From: Pelagibacteraceae bacterium AG-349-L17
GTDB taxonomy: Bacteria; Pseudomonadota; Alphaproteobacteria; Pelagibacterales; Pelagibacteraceae
Assembly: GCA_003278805.1 (NCBI GenBank)
Contig: QCDC01000004.1
Span: 1 to 64,000 of the forward strand
Length of the DNA: 64,000 bases
Direction of reading: 5' to 3'
Part shown: in pieces, positions 43,015-52,881 of the stretch
Numbering within the stretch: position 1 is the stretch's first letter
Layout: every line of letters starts with the position of its first letter
Translations under genes and position numbers: made by a program
Notes under the pieces: generated by a model
Database searches by the model: none
The model's input: the letters and a program-made list of their open reading frames with translations, nothing else
What the model was told of the DNA's origin: nothing

Positions 43015-43968
43015 TTATTTTTGTATAGTGTTTAATTTGTTCAGCTCTTCCATAAACTGAGGTATTGCCTCAAATAAATCTGCTTCAAGACCATAATCTG
43101 CTACACTAAAAATTGGCGCTTCACCGTCTTTATTAATTGCTACAATCACTTTGCTTTCTTTCATTCCAGCTAGATGCTGAATTGCTCCTGAAATTCCAAT
43201 AGCAATATACAAATCTGGAACAACTACTTTTCCTGTTTGACCTACTTGGTGATCATTACTAATATAACCAGCGTCTACTGCTGCTCTCGATGCTCCAATA
43301 GCCGCACCAAGTTTGTCAGCAATTTCTGTAATTAATTTAAAATTATCTCCACTTTGCATTCCTCTTCCACCTGAGACTACAATTCTAGCTGTACCAAGTT
43401 CAGGTCTATCAGATTTTATTTCTTCTCTTTTGACAAATTTTGTATTTGAAAATTCTTCATCAGCATCTATTTTTTCAATTGGAGCTGATCCACCACTAGT
43501 CTCACAAGGATCAAAAGAGGTAGGTCTGATTGTTACACATTTTTTAAGATCATTGCTTTTGATTGTTGCGAATGCGTTTCCAGCATAAATTGGTCTTAAA
43601 AAAGTATTTGGTGATATCACTTTAATAATGTCACTTACTTGTGAAGTATCAAGATGGGCTGCAATTCTTGGCATCAAATTTTTTCCGAATGTGTTTGCTG
43701 AACAAACAATATGAGTATAATTTTCAGCAAGTTTAACAATTACTGGAGTAAAATTTTCTGCTGTGAAGTTTTCATAGTGAGCTGCTTCAACACTTAATAC
43801 TTTTTTAATTAATGGAAGTTCAGATAATTGTTTTGTAGCTTCAGCAGTGTTTTGACCAATAATTACAGCATGAACTTCTGAGTCAATTTGAGAAGCTGCT
43901 GTAACTGCATTAAGAGTAAATGGTCTTAATTCTTTATTATTATGCTCTGCTATTAGTAAAACTGCCAT
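43015..43968 (-). CDS. etfA: Electron transfer flavoprotein alpha subunit
   Basis: A 317-residue subunit carrying FAD. The C-terminal FAD domain shows SRAAVDAGYISNDHQVGQTGKVV and PDLYIAIGISGAIQHLAGM, and the last conserved segment is VIVAINKDGEAPIFSVADYGLEAD. It starts at the etfB stop in a TAATG overlap. Functions with EtfB as electron acceptor for several flavin dehydrogenases. Confidence 0.95.
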   Translation of the reverse strand: MAVLLIAEHNNKELRPFTLNAVTAASQIDSEVHAVIIGQNTAEATKQLSELPLIKKVLSVEAAHYENFTAENFTPVIVKLAENYTHIVCSANTFGKNLMPRIAAHLDTSQVSDIIKVISPNTFLRPIYAGNAFATIKSNDLKKCVTIRPTSFDPCETSGGSAPIEKIDADEEFSNTKFVKREEIKSDRPELGTARIVVSGGRGMQSGDNFKLITEIADKLGAAIGASRAAVDAGYISNDHQVGQTGKVVVPDLYIAIGISGAIQHLAGMKESKVIVAINKDGEAPIFSVADYGLEADLFEAIPQFMEELNKLNTIQK

Positions 43969-44717
43969 TAAATTACCTTCGCTTCATTTTTTAATTTTTG
44001 AACTAATTCGGCAACATTTGCTACTTTTATTCCTGCTTTTCTTTTTGGAGGCTCTTCTACTTTTATTTGTTCTAATCTTGGTGACACATCCACACCTAAA
44101 TCAGAAGCAGCAATCTCCTCGATTGGTTTTTTCTTAGCCTTCATTATATTTGGTAGTGATGCATATCTTGGTTCATTCAACCTAAGATCACATGTCACAA
44201 TAGCTGGAACATTTATTTCAATTGTTTCAAGACCTTCGTCTATTTCTCTTGTTACTTCTAATTTATTATCTTTCACATCAATCTTTGACGCAAATGTTGC
44301 TTGTGGCCAATTTAATAAAGCACTCAGCATTTGGCCTGTTTGATTACAATCATCATCAATAGCTTGTTTGCCCATAAATACTAAATCTGGTTTTTCTTTA
44401 TCGACTATTTTTTGTAAAATTTTTGAAACAGCTAAGGGCTCAAGTATTCCATCTGCTTTTACATGTATACCTCTATCTGCACCAACAGCTAAAGCTTTTC
44501 TAACTGTCTCTTGAGCTTTTTGTTCTCCAACCGTTATTGCTACTACCTCTGTGGCATTGCCTGCCTCTTTAATTTTTACAGCTTCTTCTATTGCATTATC
44601 ATCCGGCGGATTAGTCGACATTTTAACGTTGTCAGTAACTACACCAGTTCCATCTTCTTTTACTCTGATTTGAACGTTGTAATCAATAACCCTTTTTACA
44701 GCTACTAAAATTTTCAT
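43968..44717 (-). CDS. etfB: Electron transfer flavoprotein beta subunit
   Basis: A 249-residue subunit with the AMP-binding fold. [23 protein letters not shown] starts it; [42 protein letters not shown] and the dehydrogenase recognition loop around [13 protein letters not shown] follow. Its start shares one base with the dehydrogenase stop upstream (TAATG), so electron donor and acceptor are translationally coupled. Confidence 0.95.
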   Translation of the reverse strand: MKILVAVKRVIDYNVQIRVKEDGTGVVTDNVKMSTNPPDDNAIEEAVKIKEAGNATEVVAITVGEQKAQETVRKALAVGADRGIHVKADGILEPLAVSKILQKIVDKEKPDLVFMGKQAIDDDCNQTGQMLSALLNWPQATFASKIDVKDNKLEVTREIDEGLETIEINVPAIVTCDLRLNEPRYASLPNIMKAKKKPIEEIAASDLGVDVSPRLEQIKVEEPPKRKAGIKVANVAELVQKLKNEAKVI

Positions 44718-47149
44718 TAAGCTCTCAATAAATTATTTTCTGAATCGTATGGACTTTCATTTAGGACTGTAGCGTCGTACATTTCACCTAATATATCAAC
44801 TTGTAATTTGTCGCCCACATTTGAGCAATCTGGTTTAACCATTGCAAGAGCTATTGATTTATCTAATCTAAATCCAAATTCACCACCCGTTGCTCTTCCA
44901 ACAACTTTTCCATCTTTAAAAATTGGATTGTTTCCAAGTACATCAGCATCTTTAGTATTATGAACCTCTAAAGTAACTAATTTATTATCAAAACCTTTTT
45001 CTCTCCATTTATTAAGTGCCTCTAAACCAATAAAATTTCCTTTATTTGGATGAACAAATCTATCAAGACCAGACTCGTATGGTGAGTATTCAATTGATAA
45101 TTCTGTACCAACTAGTTTGTAAGATTTTTCAACTCTTAAACTATTCATAGCCCTAATTCCAAAAGGTTTAATTCCTAAATCTTTTCCTGCTTCCATTAAT
45201 TTATCGAAAATATGATTCTGATATTCAATTGGATGATGCAGTTCCCAACCAAGCTCACCCACAAAGTTTACTCTCATCGCATTTACTGGAGCATATCCAA
45301 CATTTACATTTTTAGCAGTTAACCATTTGAAATTCTCATTAGAGAAATCATCTGTTGAAACCTTTTGCATTAATTGTCTAGCTTTAGGTCCTGCTACAAC
45401 TAAAACTCCTGTGCTGTTTGTTAAATCTTCAAATATTACTGAACCATCATCTGGCATCCATTTTTGAATCCAGTCATGATCTAATCTTAAATTTGCTCCA
45501 GCAGAAACTAAATAGTAACTATTCTCTGCTTCTTTCATAATTGTAAATTCTGAATGTACCCCACCTTTAGTATTTAAAGCGTGGCATAAATTAATTCTTC
45601 CAATTTTTTTAGGAAGTTTATTTGCAACTAGATAATCTAAAAATTCTTCAGCTTTCGGACCCCTTATTCTACATTTTGCAAATGCAGTCATATCTAAAAG
45701 GCCTACATTTTCTTTTACATTTTGACATTCTTTCTTAATTGCGTCGAACCATTTTGATCTTCTAAATGACCAGTCATCTTTTTGTTCCATTCCATCTGTT
45801 GCAAAAAAATTTGGTCTTTCCCATCCAAACTTCTGACCAAATACAGCACCTAAATTTTTCATTCTTTCATAACATGGAGCTGTTCTTAATGGTCTTGCTG
45901 CTGGTCTTTCTTCATCTGGATAATGAACTATGAATACATGACTATATGCTTCTTCATTTTTTGCTTTTAAATAAGATTTAGTTGCATAATTTCCGTAACG
46001 TCTTGGTTCAACTCCCAACATATCAATTGTAGGTTCGCCATCAACGATCCATTCTGCTAATTGCCATCCTGCACCACCTGCTGCTGTTATTCCAAAACTA
46101 TGTCCTTCATTAATCCAAAAATTCTTAAGTCCCCAAGCAGGTCCAACAATTGGATTTCCATCAGGAGTATAACATATTGCGCCATTATAAACTTTCTTTA
46201 CTCCAACTTCTCCAAATGCAGGGACTCTATGAATTGCCCCTTCTATATGCGGAGCTAATCTGTCTAAATCTTCTTGAAATAATTCATATTCAGAATTTTT
46301 TGATGGACCTTCTACGTAACAAGCTGGCGCACCATCTTCATATGGACCTAATATTAATCCTCCAGCTTCTTCTCTCATATACCATCTGCTATCACTATCT
46401 CTTAAAACTCCCATTTCTGGTAATCCATCTTTTTTTCTTTTTTGAATTGCAGGGTGAGGTTCTGTAACAATGTATTGATGCTCCACAGGTATTACTGGAA
46501 TATCTAATCCAACCATCTCACCTGTTTGTCTTGCAAAATTTCCTGAACAAGAAATTACATGTTCACATTCAATTGATCCTTTATCAGTTTCTACAACCCA
46601 TCCATCTTTAGTTTGTCTCATTGATAGAACAGTTGTGTTTCTATAAATTTCAGCTCCTCTATTTCTTGCGCCTGTAGCTAAAGCTTGTGTTAAATCTGCT
46701 GGTTGAATATATCCGTCTTCTGGATGTTGTATTGCACCAACTAAATCATCTGTATGACATAACGGCCAAATTTCTTTTACTTGTTCTGGTTTTAAAAACT
46801 TTACATCTACTCCAATAGTTCGAGCAACACCTGCATATTGATGATACTCATCCATTCTATCTTTTGTACTTGCTAAACGAATATTTGAAACTACGCTAAA
46901 GCCTACATTTTTTCCAGTTTCTTCCTCTAATGTTTTATAAAGATTAACTGCATATTTATGTAGTTGCCCTACAGAATAACTCATATTAAACAAAGGCAAT
47001 AAACCAGCGGCGTGCCAAGTTGATCCTGAAGTTAACTCTTTTCTCTCAACAAGAACAACATCAGACCAGCCTTTTTTTGCCAAGTGATAAAGAGCGCTAA
47101 CACCTACAACTCCTCCGCCAACTACTACAACTTTAGTTTTTGTTTTCAT
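44717..47149 (-). CDS. Dimethylglycine/sarcosine dehydrogenase-like flavoprotein with GcvT domain
   Basis: An 810-residue two-part enzyme. Residues 1-430 are the FAD oxidase domain with GGGVVG at 11-16 and [10 protein letters not shown], where His46 is the site of covalent flavin attachment in this family. From about 440 the GcvT-like folate domain begins ([47 protein letters not shown]). Such enzymes demethylate dimethylglycine or sarcosine, hand the formaldehyde-level carbon to tetrahydrofolate and electrons to ETF, whose genes follow directly. The paralogue at 55.1-57.5 kb may act on the other substrate. Confidence 0.9.
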   Translation of the reverse strand: MKTKTKVVVVGGGVVGVSALYHLAKKGWSDVVLVERKELTSGSTWHAAGLLPLFNMSYSVGQLHKYAVNLYKTLEEETGKNVGFSVVSNIRLASTKDRMDEYHQYAGVARTIGVDVKFLKPEQVKEIWPLCHTDDLVGAIQHPEDGYIQPADLTQALATGARNRGAEIYRNTTVLSMRQTKDGWVVETDKGSIECEHVISCSGNFARQTGEMVGLDIPVIPVEHQYIVTEPHPAIQKRKKDGLPEMGVLRDSDSRWYMREEAGGLILGPYEDGAPACYVEGPSKNSEYELFQEDLDRLAPHIEGAIHRVPAFGEVGVKKVYNGAICYTPDGNPIVGPAWGLKNFWINEGHSFGITAAGGAGWQLAEWIVDGEPTIDMLGVEPRRYGNYATKSYLKAKNEEAYSHVFIVHYPDEERPAARPLRTAPCYERMKNLGAVFGQKFGWERPNFFATDGMEQKDDWSFRRSKWFDAIKKECQNVKENVGLLDMTAFAKCRIRGPKAEEFLDYLVANKLPKKIGRINLCHALNTKGGVHSEFTIMKEAENSYYLVSAGANLRLDHDWIQKWMPDDGSVIFEDLTNSTGVLVVAGPKARQLMQKVSTDDFSNENFKWLTAKNVNVGYAPVNAMRVNFVGELGWELHHPIEYQNHIFDKLMEAGKDLGIKPFGIRAMNSLRVEKSYKLVGTELSIEYSPYESGLDRFVHPNKGNFIGLEALNKWREKGFDNKLVTLEVHNTKDADVLGNNPIFKDGKVVGRATGGEFGFRLDKSIALAMVKPDCSNVGDKLQVDILGEMYDATVLNESPYDSENNLLRA

Positions 47150-47204
47150 TCAAGGATTCCTACTAAATTTTTAATTGTTACGAAACAAAAATGTATGTTT
47201 GAAA

Positions 47205-47681
47205 TCAAATTGAGCTTCCTAAAGGGATCGGGCTAGAGACCATTGTAGTTAACCAACAGTCTTTTAAATTTCCATCCAAAGTATACTTTTCAACTTGCCA
47301 ATTAAACTTGTGATAAATCTTGTTTTTATCAAGAATGATTACCTCAAATTGTGCCCATTTGTCACTACTTCCAAGTTCAGTAATTGTATGACTTAAGTGA
47401 TTAATCATCATCCCATAAGAGTCACTTTTTAACATCATCTTGAAATTGTTTAATGGACCTGTTACTCTTTTATTGTTTGGATGAGCAAATTTCCAGGTTT
47501 GTTCGATACCACTATCCTTGTATTCAAGATCATTTTGTTGAAGTCCACTTAATTGAATTTTTATAACTTCTTTAGGACTTATAGTGCTATTAGGGTTTAA
47601 TAATTCAGCGTATGAAAATGTAATTAATAAAAAAAATAATATAATACTTTTAAAGATTATTAGCAGTTTTTCTAACATCAT
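47205..47681 (-). CDS. Exported DUF4864-like protein
   Basis: A 158-residue protein with a signal peptide (IIFKSIILFFLLITFSYA, cut near residue 25). The mature part, ISPKEVIKIQLSGLQQNDLEYKD, then WKFAHPNNKRVTGPLNNFKMML and a run ending KDCWLTTMVSS, fits DUF4864, a family of unknown role. Its start overlaps the upstream reductase gene by 32 bases, which is long but leaves the only clear signal peptide start here (an alternative ATG lies one codon later). Confidence 0.75.
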   Translation of the reverse strand: MMLEKLLIIFKSIILFFLLITFSYAELLNPNSTISPKEVIKIQLSGLQQNDLEYKDSGIEQTWKFAHPNNKRVTGPLNNFKMMLKSDSYGMMINHLSHTITELGSSDKWAQFEVIILDKNKIYHKFNWQVEKYTLDGNLKDCWLTTMVSSPIPLGSSI

Positions 47682-48219
47682 TTAAAAATTCTTGTCTCTT
47701 TGCATCACTTACAAATGGTACTGCAAAATATCTTCTATAGACAATGTTATATATGCCACACATGTGAAATACTCCTCTTTTTAATCTTCTAATTGGTAAG
47801 TTTAAAAAAAAAGTTGTAATTGCTAATCTTGGTGAACCATATGTACAAAATATTATAGCTTTTTTATCTCCTAGGTTTCCAATTGGATATCCGTAATTTC
47901 CAACCAACTGTTTAAACCTAAACGCCCAAGGTGGGGCTAAAACTTTATCTATCCAACCTTCAACTATTGCTGGCATTCTAAAATTCCAAATTGGAGCAAT
48001 TAATACAATTGTATCACTTTCTTCTATCCTTTTTCTATGATCTAAAACTTCTTGATCAGGTTCTTCACCAGCAAAAACAGGATTAAACTTCTCTTTATAT
48101 AAATCAACAACATCAACCTGATTTCCATTTACTTTTGATTGTTTAATAAATTCATCTCGTATAGCTGCATTAAAAGAATTATTATTATAGTGCCCATACA
48201 CTAAGAAAATTTTTTTCAT
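47650..48219 (-). CDS. NAD(P)H quinone oxidoreductase (flavodoxin-like fold)
   Basis: A 189-residue KefF/MdaB/NQO-type flavoprotein. VYGHYNNNSFNAAIRDEFI is the FMN-binding front, VLIAPIWNFRMPAIVEGWIDKVLAPPWAF is the diagnostic segment, and IIFCTYGSPRLAIT follows. It likely reduces quinones with two electrons in the cytosol. A related but distinct enzyme lies at 12.0-12.5 kb. It follows the transporter gene by 12 bases. Confidence 0.82.
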   Translation of the reverse strand: MKKIFLVYGHYNNNSFNAAIRDEFIKQSKVNGNQVDVVDLYKEKFNPVFAGEEPDQEVLDHRKRIEESDTIVLIAPIWNFRMPAIVEGWIDKVLAPPWAFRFKQLVGNYGYPIGNLGDKKAIIFCTYGSPRLAITTFFLNLPIRRLKRGVFHMCGIYNIVYRRYFAVPFVSDAKRQEFLNDVRKTANNL

Positions 48220-48231
48220 TATTGTAAATTT

Positions 48232-49842
48232 TTATTCAGTGGTTTTGTATTTACTATTATTAATTAAAAATACAAATAAAATTGGAAGAATTAATGTTAA
48301 AAGTGTTACGAAAATTAACAATATTCCAAGTTCAGAATAATCTGCTGTAGTTTGGATTTCACCTGAAACTTTATCTTTTACCTCTCTTGTAACCGTAAAG
48401 ATTTCATTTAAATACTTGGTTCCTAGTGCACTTGCTGATAAAGCAAGATTTGTAAAGGATGCAAAAACTGCAAAAAAAGTTGCTTTTAAATGTGCAGGAG
48501 CATTTTTTGCTATCCATGCTAAAAGAGGAATCATTGAAACTTGTCCCAAAGGGGACTCGAGAGCTGTGTTTATTAATGCAATGAACTTAGCATCTACTAC
48601 TCCACCTGTTAAAGAAGCTGTCCAATTATGAAAACCATAGTACATTCCAACACTTGGTAAAAACAAAATTGCTCCAGCAATACTTAAAACAACAATTATT
48701 TTAGCAATTGAATTATTTGCCATAAACGGTCTTAATAAAACAATACCAGCTAATGTTAAAATTGATGCAAGTAATGATAGGATAGAAAAAAACTGCTCAT
48801 TAAATCCAAGCTCATCAATTTCAAACCATGTCAATCCTGGTCCAGGACCAGGCATAGCTCTAAATATAAAAATAATAACTGCTGTACCTACAATAGTTAA
48901 TCTTAATTCTTGAGGTAATTCCTTAATAAGCTTAAACATTAAAAACAAAATAATTATTACAGAACCTATAAAAACAATTTCTTGTGCAAACGGTACTTTA
49001 AATGAACCAATAGATAGTGTGAAAATAACAAAAACTAAACTCCCTCCTAATATCCACCAATTAATTTTTGTTTTCTCGTTACCTCTTTCTTCTTTAAATT
49101 CTAGACCTTTAGATTTTAAAGTTTGTATTTTTTTATGTCTTAAATAATTGGCTAAAATTACACCTAGTATAGAAACCAAAGGTATTACAAGAGCATAAAT
49201 ATAAATAGTTCCGTATAAATTTATTTTATCAGCCTGCTCAAGGCCTTCCACATCTCTAAACAAAATTACATTAACTAATGCAACAAGTACTGTACCGCCA
49301 ATAATGGCAAACCTTCCAAGTGTCTGCATTGTTGTATGCATTATTTTTATTTGATCTTTAGAATAATCATTTCCTGTTTCATCAACCAAAGGAACTGCCT
49401 CAACTGTCATAGCATCGGCTACAACGTCCTGAACCACATAACCAACTGGAGCTAAAATCACACTTATCACAAACCATGTTTCTACCGAAAATACCTGGGA
49501 CATATCTTCAGTATGTATAATCAATCCATACATAATTAGTAAACTAAGAGCTATCAATGAAGCTCCGAAATAGACCATGTAATTTTTTCTCTCCCAGATT
49601 AGATCTACTAAATGTCCTAATGGCATTTTTAATGCCCAAGGAATTCCAGCCCAAAAACCTAGGCCTGCTAAAAATGCTGCTGATAAATTTAAATAATCTT
49701 TAACAAAGAATGTGCCAACTATACCCGTTAATCCAGATATACCTGCAGCCATATAAACCATTAATGGTGGTAAGTAAGTCCACTTAAATTGTCGACCCAA
49801 GTCTAAAAAAGTACTATCTAAAAACTTAATTACTTTGTTCAT
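48232..49842 (-). CDS. Major-facilitator-type transporter (folate-biopterin transporter-like)
   Basis: A 536-residue membrane protein with about twelve helices. FKWTYLPPLMVYMAAGISGLTGIVGTFFVKD, then PWALKMPLGHLVDLIWERKNYMVYFG with the charged loop 2-3 motif, and PVGYVVQDVVADAMTVEAVPL resemble the BT1/folate-biopterin group of the MFS. Transport of a folate or pterin would suit this one-carbon operon, but the similarity is loose and the substrate is open. It overlaps the CoA-binding gene by one base. Confidence 0.7.
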   Translation of the reverse strand: MNKVIKFLDSTFLDLGRQFKWTYLPPLMVYMAAGISGLTGIVGTFFVKDYLNLSAAFLAGLGFWAGIPWALKMPLGHLVDLIWERKNYMVYFGASLIALSLLIMYGLIIHTEDMSQVFSVETWFVISVILAPVGYVVQDVVADAMTVEAVPLVDETGNDYSKDQIKIMHTTMQTLGRFAIIGGTVLVALVNVILFRDVEGLEQADKINLYGTIYIYALVIPLVSILGVILANYLRHKKIQTLKSKGLEFKEERGNEKTKINWWILGGSLVFVIFTLSIGSFKVPFAQEIVFIGSVIIILFLMFKLIKELPQELRLTIVGTAVIIFIFRAMPGPGPGLTWFEIDELGFNEQFFSILSLLASILTLAGIVLLRPFMANNSIAKIIVVLSIAGAILFLPSVGMYYGFHNWTASLTGGVVDAKFIALINTALESPLGQVSMIPLLAWIAKNAPAHLKATFFAVFASFTNLALSASALGTKYLNEIFTVTREVKDKVSGEIQTTADYSELGILLIFVTLLTLILPILFVFLINNSKYKTTE

Positions 49843-50276
49843 TAGTCACTCAAAACTGGAAACGCCTGTCTAACTTTCAAAAAATATTTTTGATATTCCA
49901 TTTTTGTACATTTGTTTTCAACATACTTAATATCATTTTTTTCCATCAAATCTTTTGCCTTTTCGTCTCGTATACCAAGCTGTAACCATAAGACTTTAGC
50001 CCCAATTTTAACTGTATCTTCTGCTATAGCATAAACTTCTTTTGATGGCCTAAAAACATCTACAATATCAACTTGATCTTTAATATCTGATATTTTAGCA
50101 AAAACTTCTTGCCCTAAAATTTTTTGACCTTCGGCCCTAGGGTTGACTGGATAAACTTTATATCCATATTCTTGCATATATTTCATTACAATAGTTGATG
50201 CTTTAGTAGGATCATTGCTTACTCCTACCATAGCAATAGTCTTATATTTTGAGAGAATTTCCTTAATATCACTCAT
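49842..50276 (-). CDS. CoA-binding domain protein (YccU type)
   Basis: A 144-residue single Rossmann-fold CoA-binding protein: TIAMVGVSNDPTKASTIVMKYMQEYGYKVYPVNP is the dinucleotide/CoA fold start, DIVDVFRPSKEV and AKVLWLQLGI follow, and KCTKMEYQKYF ends it. The family resembles the succinyl-CoA synthetase alpha N-domain; its function is unproven. One-base overlaps join it to the genes on both sides. Confidence 0.88.
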   Translation of the reverse strand: MSDIKEILSKYKTIAMVGVSNDPTKASTIVMKYMQEYGYKVYPVNPRAEGQKILGQEVFAKISDIKDQVDIVDVFRPSKEVYAIAEDTVKIGAKVLWLQLGIRDEKAKDLMEKNDIKYVENKCTKMEYQKYFLKVRQAFPVLSD

Positions 50277-50458
50277 TAATTATCTTTAATCTGTTTCTCA
50301 CAAAATATTCTAGCTTCAGAGGCAGTCATTGGTTTTTCCAATGTTTTAGTTCCAGCGACACATGCTTCTATCGCTCTTTTTTGATTATGATCTTTAAAAT
50401 TATAAATTACTAATCCACCAATAATAATAAAAACTACTATTAAAATATTTTTTATCAC
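50276..50458 (-). CDS. Small single-helix membrane protein
   Basis: A 60-residue protein with an N-terminal membrane helix (ILIVVFIIIGGLVIYNF) and a short hydrophilic tail holding two cysteines (EACVAG and IFCEKQ) about 24 residues apart, so a tail disulfide in the periplasm is possible. I recognise no family. It shares one base with the genes on each side, which supports translation as part of the operon. Confidence 0.6.
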   Translation of the reverse strand: MIKNILIVVFIIIGGLVIYNFKDHNQKRAIEACVAGTKTLEKPMTASEARIFCEKQIKDN

Positions 50459-51237
50459 TATTTATTTTTCCAATTTGGTTTTCTTTTTTCTAAAAAAGCA
50501 GAAATTCCTTCTTTAGCATCCATTGCCATCATGTTAAGGGTCATCATTTTACTTGTATAAGCGTAAGCTTTATTTAAAGGCATTTCTAATTGTTTGTAAA
50601 AAGCTTGTTTTCCAATTTTAATTGTCAAATTAGATTTTGAGGCAATTTTGTTTGCCACCTTAAGCACTTCTTTATTTAATTCTGACTTTGAAAAATAATC
50701 ATTTATTAATCCTATTTCTTTTGCATAATTAGCTTTGATAGGTTCTCCTGTTAACAACATTTTCATCATTGGTTTTCGATTTATTTTTCTGCTTACAGCA
50801 ACCATTGGTGTACTACAAAATAAACCGATATTTACACCTGGGGTAGCGAATAATGCATCTTTCGTGCTATATGCCAAATCACAACTTGCAACTAATTGAC
50901 AACCTGCTGCAAATGCTGCACCATGAACTTTAGCAACTATTGGTTTTCTACCTTCAACAATTTGGAGCATTACTTTTGAACAAAGATTAAATAATTTTAA
51001 ATATTTATCTCTCTTTTTTAGACCTCTAACTTCTTTTAAATTATGACCTGCACTAAATCCTTTACCAGCACCCTCTAATATTATTACTTTAACTTTTTTA
51101 TCAGCATCTAATTTTTTTAATGCCTTTAATAAATCTGAAAGGTTTTTGAATGATAAAGAGTTATAAGTTTTTGGTTCATCAATAATAATTGACGAAACTT
51201 CGTTGTTATTTTTTTTAATTTTAATGTTACTAGTCAT
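50458..51237 (-). CDS. Enoyl-CoA hydratase/isomerase family protein
   Basis: A 259-residue crotonase-fold enzyme. The oxyanion loop is LEGAGKGFSAGHNLKEVRGL, and HGAAFAAGCQLVASCDLAYSTKDALFATPGVNIGLFCSTP is the second active-site segment. The SAGHNLKE form resembles the ECHDC3 group rather than the classic FadB hydratase, and the usual second catalytic glutamate is not obvious. The CoA substrate is unknown; acrylyl-CoA hydration is one possibility next to the DddP-like gene. Confidence 0.85.
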   Translation of the reverse strand: MTSNIKIKKNNNEVSSIIIDEPKTYNSLSFKNLSDLLKALKKLDADKKVKVIILEGAGKGFSAGHNLKEVRGLKKRDKYLKLFNLCSKVMLQIVEGRKPIVAKVHGAAFAAGCQLVASCDLAYSTKDALFATPGVNIGLFCSTPMVAVSRKINRKPMMKMLLTGEPIKANYAKEIGLINDYFSKSELNKEVLKVANKIASKSNLTIKIGKQAFYKQLEMPLNKAYAYTSKMMTLNMMAMDAKEGISAFLEKRKPNWKNK

Positions 51238-52088
51238 TAATCAGTTAATCCATCGGATCTAGCCTGATTTCTTTCTATATGAATTGGTAAAACTTTGCCA
51301 TAAATAGCTTTAGAATGTTCTGGAGTGTTTACTCTCCATGGATCTAAAACATAAGCTGGAATACACATATATCTTGATTTTTGACCTTCTACTTTTGTTA
51401 CCCTATGCAAAGTAAATCTACCTTTAAATATTTGTAAATCTCCTGGCTCTAACTTCAATTGTCTCACTCTAGTTCTATCTCCTGCTATAACTTTTTGCAC
51501 TTCTTCGAAATTTTCATTTCCTGGTTCTCTAATATTTGGACAGTATTCAAATACTCCTCCCTTCTCAGGTTTTTGTATCATTAAACTAAGAGTAAATTCG
51601 CAACTATCAAAATGCCATGGGAGTACTCCATCTGGTTTCATAACATTATATGCATGACATGCTAAAGGATCTGCCCATCTGTAAATAGGAGAAATACCTA
51701 AACAAGCAGATACAAATTTTAAAAGTTCCTCTGTTTCGTATAGATATTTCATTTCGGAATCTTTTGGAAAACAATCTGAATTTAAATATCCATTGTATCT
51801 ATTCATAAAATTTCTTTTTGGATGATCTTTTGATAATGAAGGATCATCCTTTGCATATAAGTAAGCATTTATGCTTTCTTTAGACATGTAAACTTCGTCT
51901 AATTGTTTTTCTAACTCAGAATTCATTACCTTAAGTGAGTTAGGCAAAATAAAATTTGGAATTGTTGAGCAACTACATTGATCAAGTTCTTCCTTACATT
52001 TTTTAACTAGATTTTTAATTATTGGTGAATTTAAATCGTGTATTGGATATTTTTCTAAATCTACAATAGTTTTGAGTCTATCGTTCAT
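51237..52088 (-). CDS. Fe(II)/2-oxoglutarate dioxygenase-like protein
   Basis: A 283-residue protein with a cupin-like core. The iron motif is WHFDSCEFTLSLMIQKPEKGG (H-x-D), the distal His and 2-oxoglutarate Arg are in GRFTLHRVTKVEGQKSRYMCIPAYV, and GDLQIFKG precedes them. This resembles the ArpA/HalD-like group of amino acid or small-molecule hydroxylases. The N-terminal 100 residues are less conserved. The substrate is unknown; adjacency to the kinase and nucleotidyltransferase suggests a shared pathway. Confidence 0.75.
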   Translation of the reverse strand: MNDRLKTIVDLEKYPIHDLNSPIIKNLVKKCKEELDQCSCSTIPNFILPNSLKVMNSELEKQLDEVYMSKESINAYLYAKDDPSLSKDHPKRNFMNRYNGYLNSDCFPKDSEMKYLYETEELLKFVSACLGISPIYRWADPLACHAYNVMKPDGVLPWHFDSCEFTLSLMIQKPEKGGVFEYCPNIREPGNENFEEVQKVIAGDRTRVRQLKLEPGDLQIFKGRFTLHRVTKVEGQKSRYMCIPAYVLDPWRVNTPEHSKAIYGKVLPIHIERNQARSDGLTD

Positions 52089-52099
52089 TTAATTTTATT

Positions 52100-52474
52100 T
52101 TATTTTAACTTTCCCTCTTCTCTCATTTTTGCTCTTATCTTAGTAGCTGATATTTTTTGAGTTTCTTCGTCTAAAACTATTTCCTCAATTTTATATCCAA
52201 CTCCCCTACCATAACAAATATTAGTAATATTAGGTACTAACATAATTTTAAATTGTCCTTCAAATTCAGGATTTAATTTGTCTTCAATATTTTTTTTTAC
52301 TGTTTCAAAATCAAAAGGATTATCATCAACACCTTGTACATCTCTAATTTGAATACAAACTTGTCCAGTTTTTTTAATAATTTCTTTAAACAAAGTATAA
52401 TGTCCATCGTGAAATGGTTGCCACCTTCCTAGCATTTGTGCTGTCGGTTTTTTGTTATCCCATTGATATATCAT
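52100..52474 (-). CDS. HxGH nucleotidyltransferase (cytidylyltransferase-like)
   Basis: A 124-residue nucleotidyltransferase. AQMLGRWQPFHDGHYTLF holds the HxGH motif at His22-His25, and the C-terminal ISATKIRAKM is the ISSTxIR-type signature; both bind the nucleotide triphosphate. Substrates in the family include phosphoethanolamine, phosphocholine, glycerol-3-phosphate and pantetheine phosphate. The start at 52474 overlaps the kinase stop in ATGA and has the ribosome site GAGGAGAT; a longer frame from 52507 lies inside the kinase gene. It likely uses the product of that kinase. Confidence 0.8.
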   Translation of the reverse strand: MIYQWDNKKPTAQMLGRWQPFHDGHYTLFKEIIKKTGQVCIQIRDVQGVDDNPFDFETVKKNIEDKLNPEFEGQFKIMLVPNITNICYGRGVGYKIEEIVLDEETQKISATKIRAKMREEGKLK

Positions 52475-52881
52475 TTTTTTATCTCCTCTATTATTTTTGG
52501 TGCCCAATATTTTGCATCCTGAGTTGTCACATGAAAATCAAAATTTTTAGGATTAACAAACATTTGATTAGTGTCTTCAAATCTTCCTTCTTTGATTGTA
52601 TCGACCCACACTCTAAAATCTGACGGAAACAAACTTCTTGCTTTAGGTGTTGGTGCAATGAAATCAGCAATAACATAATGACCTTCTGCTTTTATCTTTA
52701 AAGCTGCTTCAGCCATTCTTTTTGCCTGTCTTACCCTTCCTTCCTCTGAAAAATCCCAATCATTTGCAGCTTTTCTTACTTCGTCTGCATTTAATCTTTT
52801 TGCATTTAAGAGTGGTGACATTTCATTTGCTAGAGTTGTTTTACCAGCTCCAGGCAAACCCATTACTAAAATAATTTTCAT
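52471..52881 (-). CDS. P-loop kinase, APS-kinase-like
   Basis: A 136-residue small kinase. The P-loop is GLPGAGKTT (8-16). LNADEVRKAANDWDFSEEGRVRQAKRMAEAA and VIADFIAPTPKARSLF are the APS-kinase-like substrate region, but it is shorter than the usual 180-200 residues of CysC, and no sulfate adenylyltransferase gene is adjacent. The one-base and 4-base overlaps with the genes on each side, one an HxGH nucleotidyltransferase, suggest a two-step activation of a small alcohol or acid. Confidence 0.78.
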   Translation of the reverse strand: MKIILVMGLPGAGKTTLANEMSPLLNAKRLNADEVRKAANDWDFSEEGRVRQAKRMAEAALKIKAEGHYVIADFIAPTPKARSLFPSDFRVWVDTIKEGRFEDTNQMFVNPKNFDFHVTTQDAKYWAPKIIEEIKK

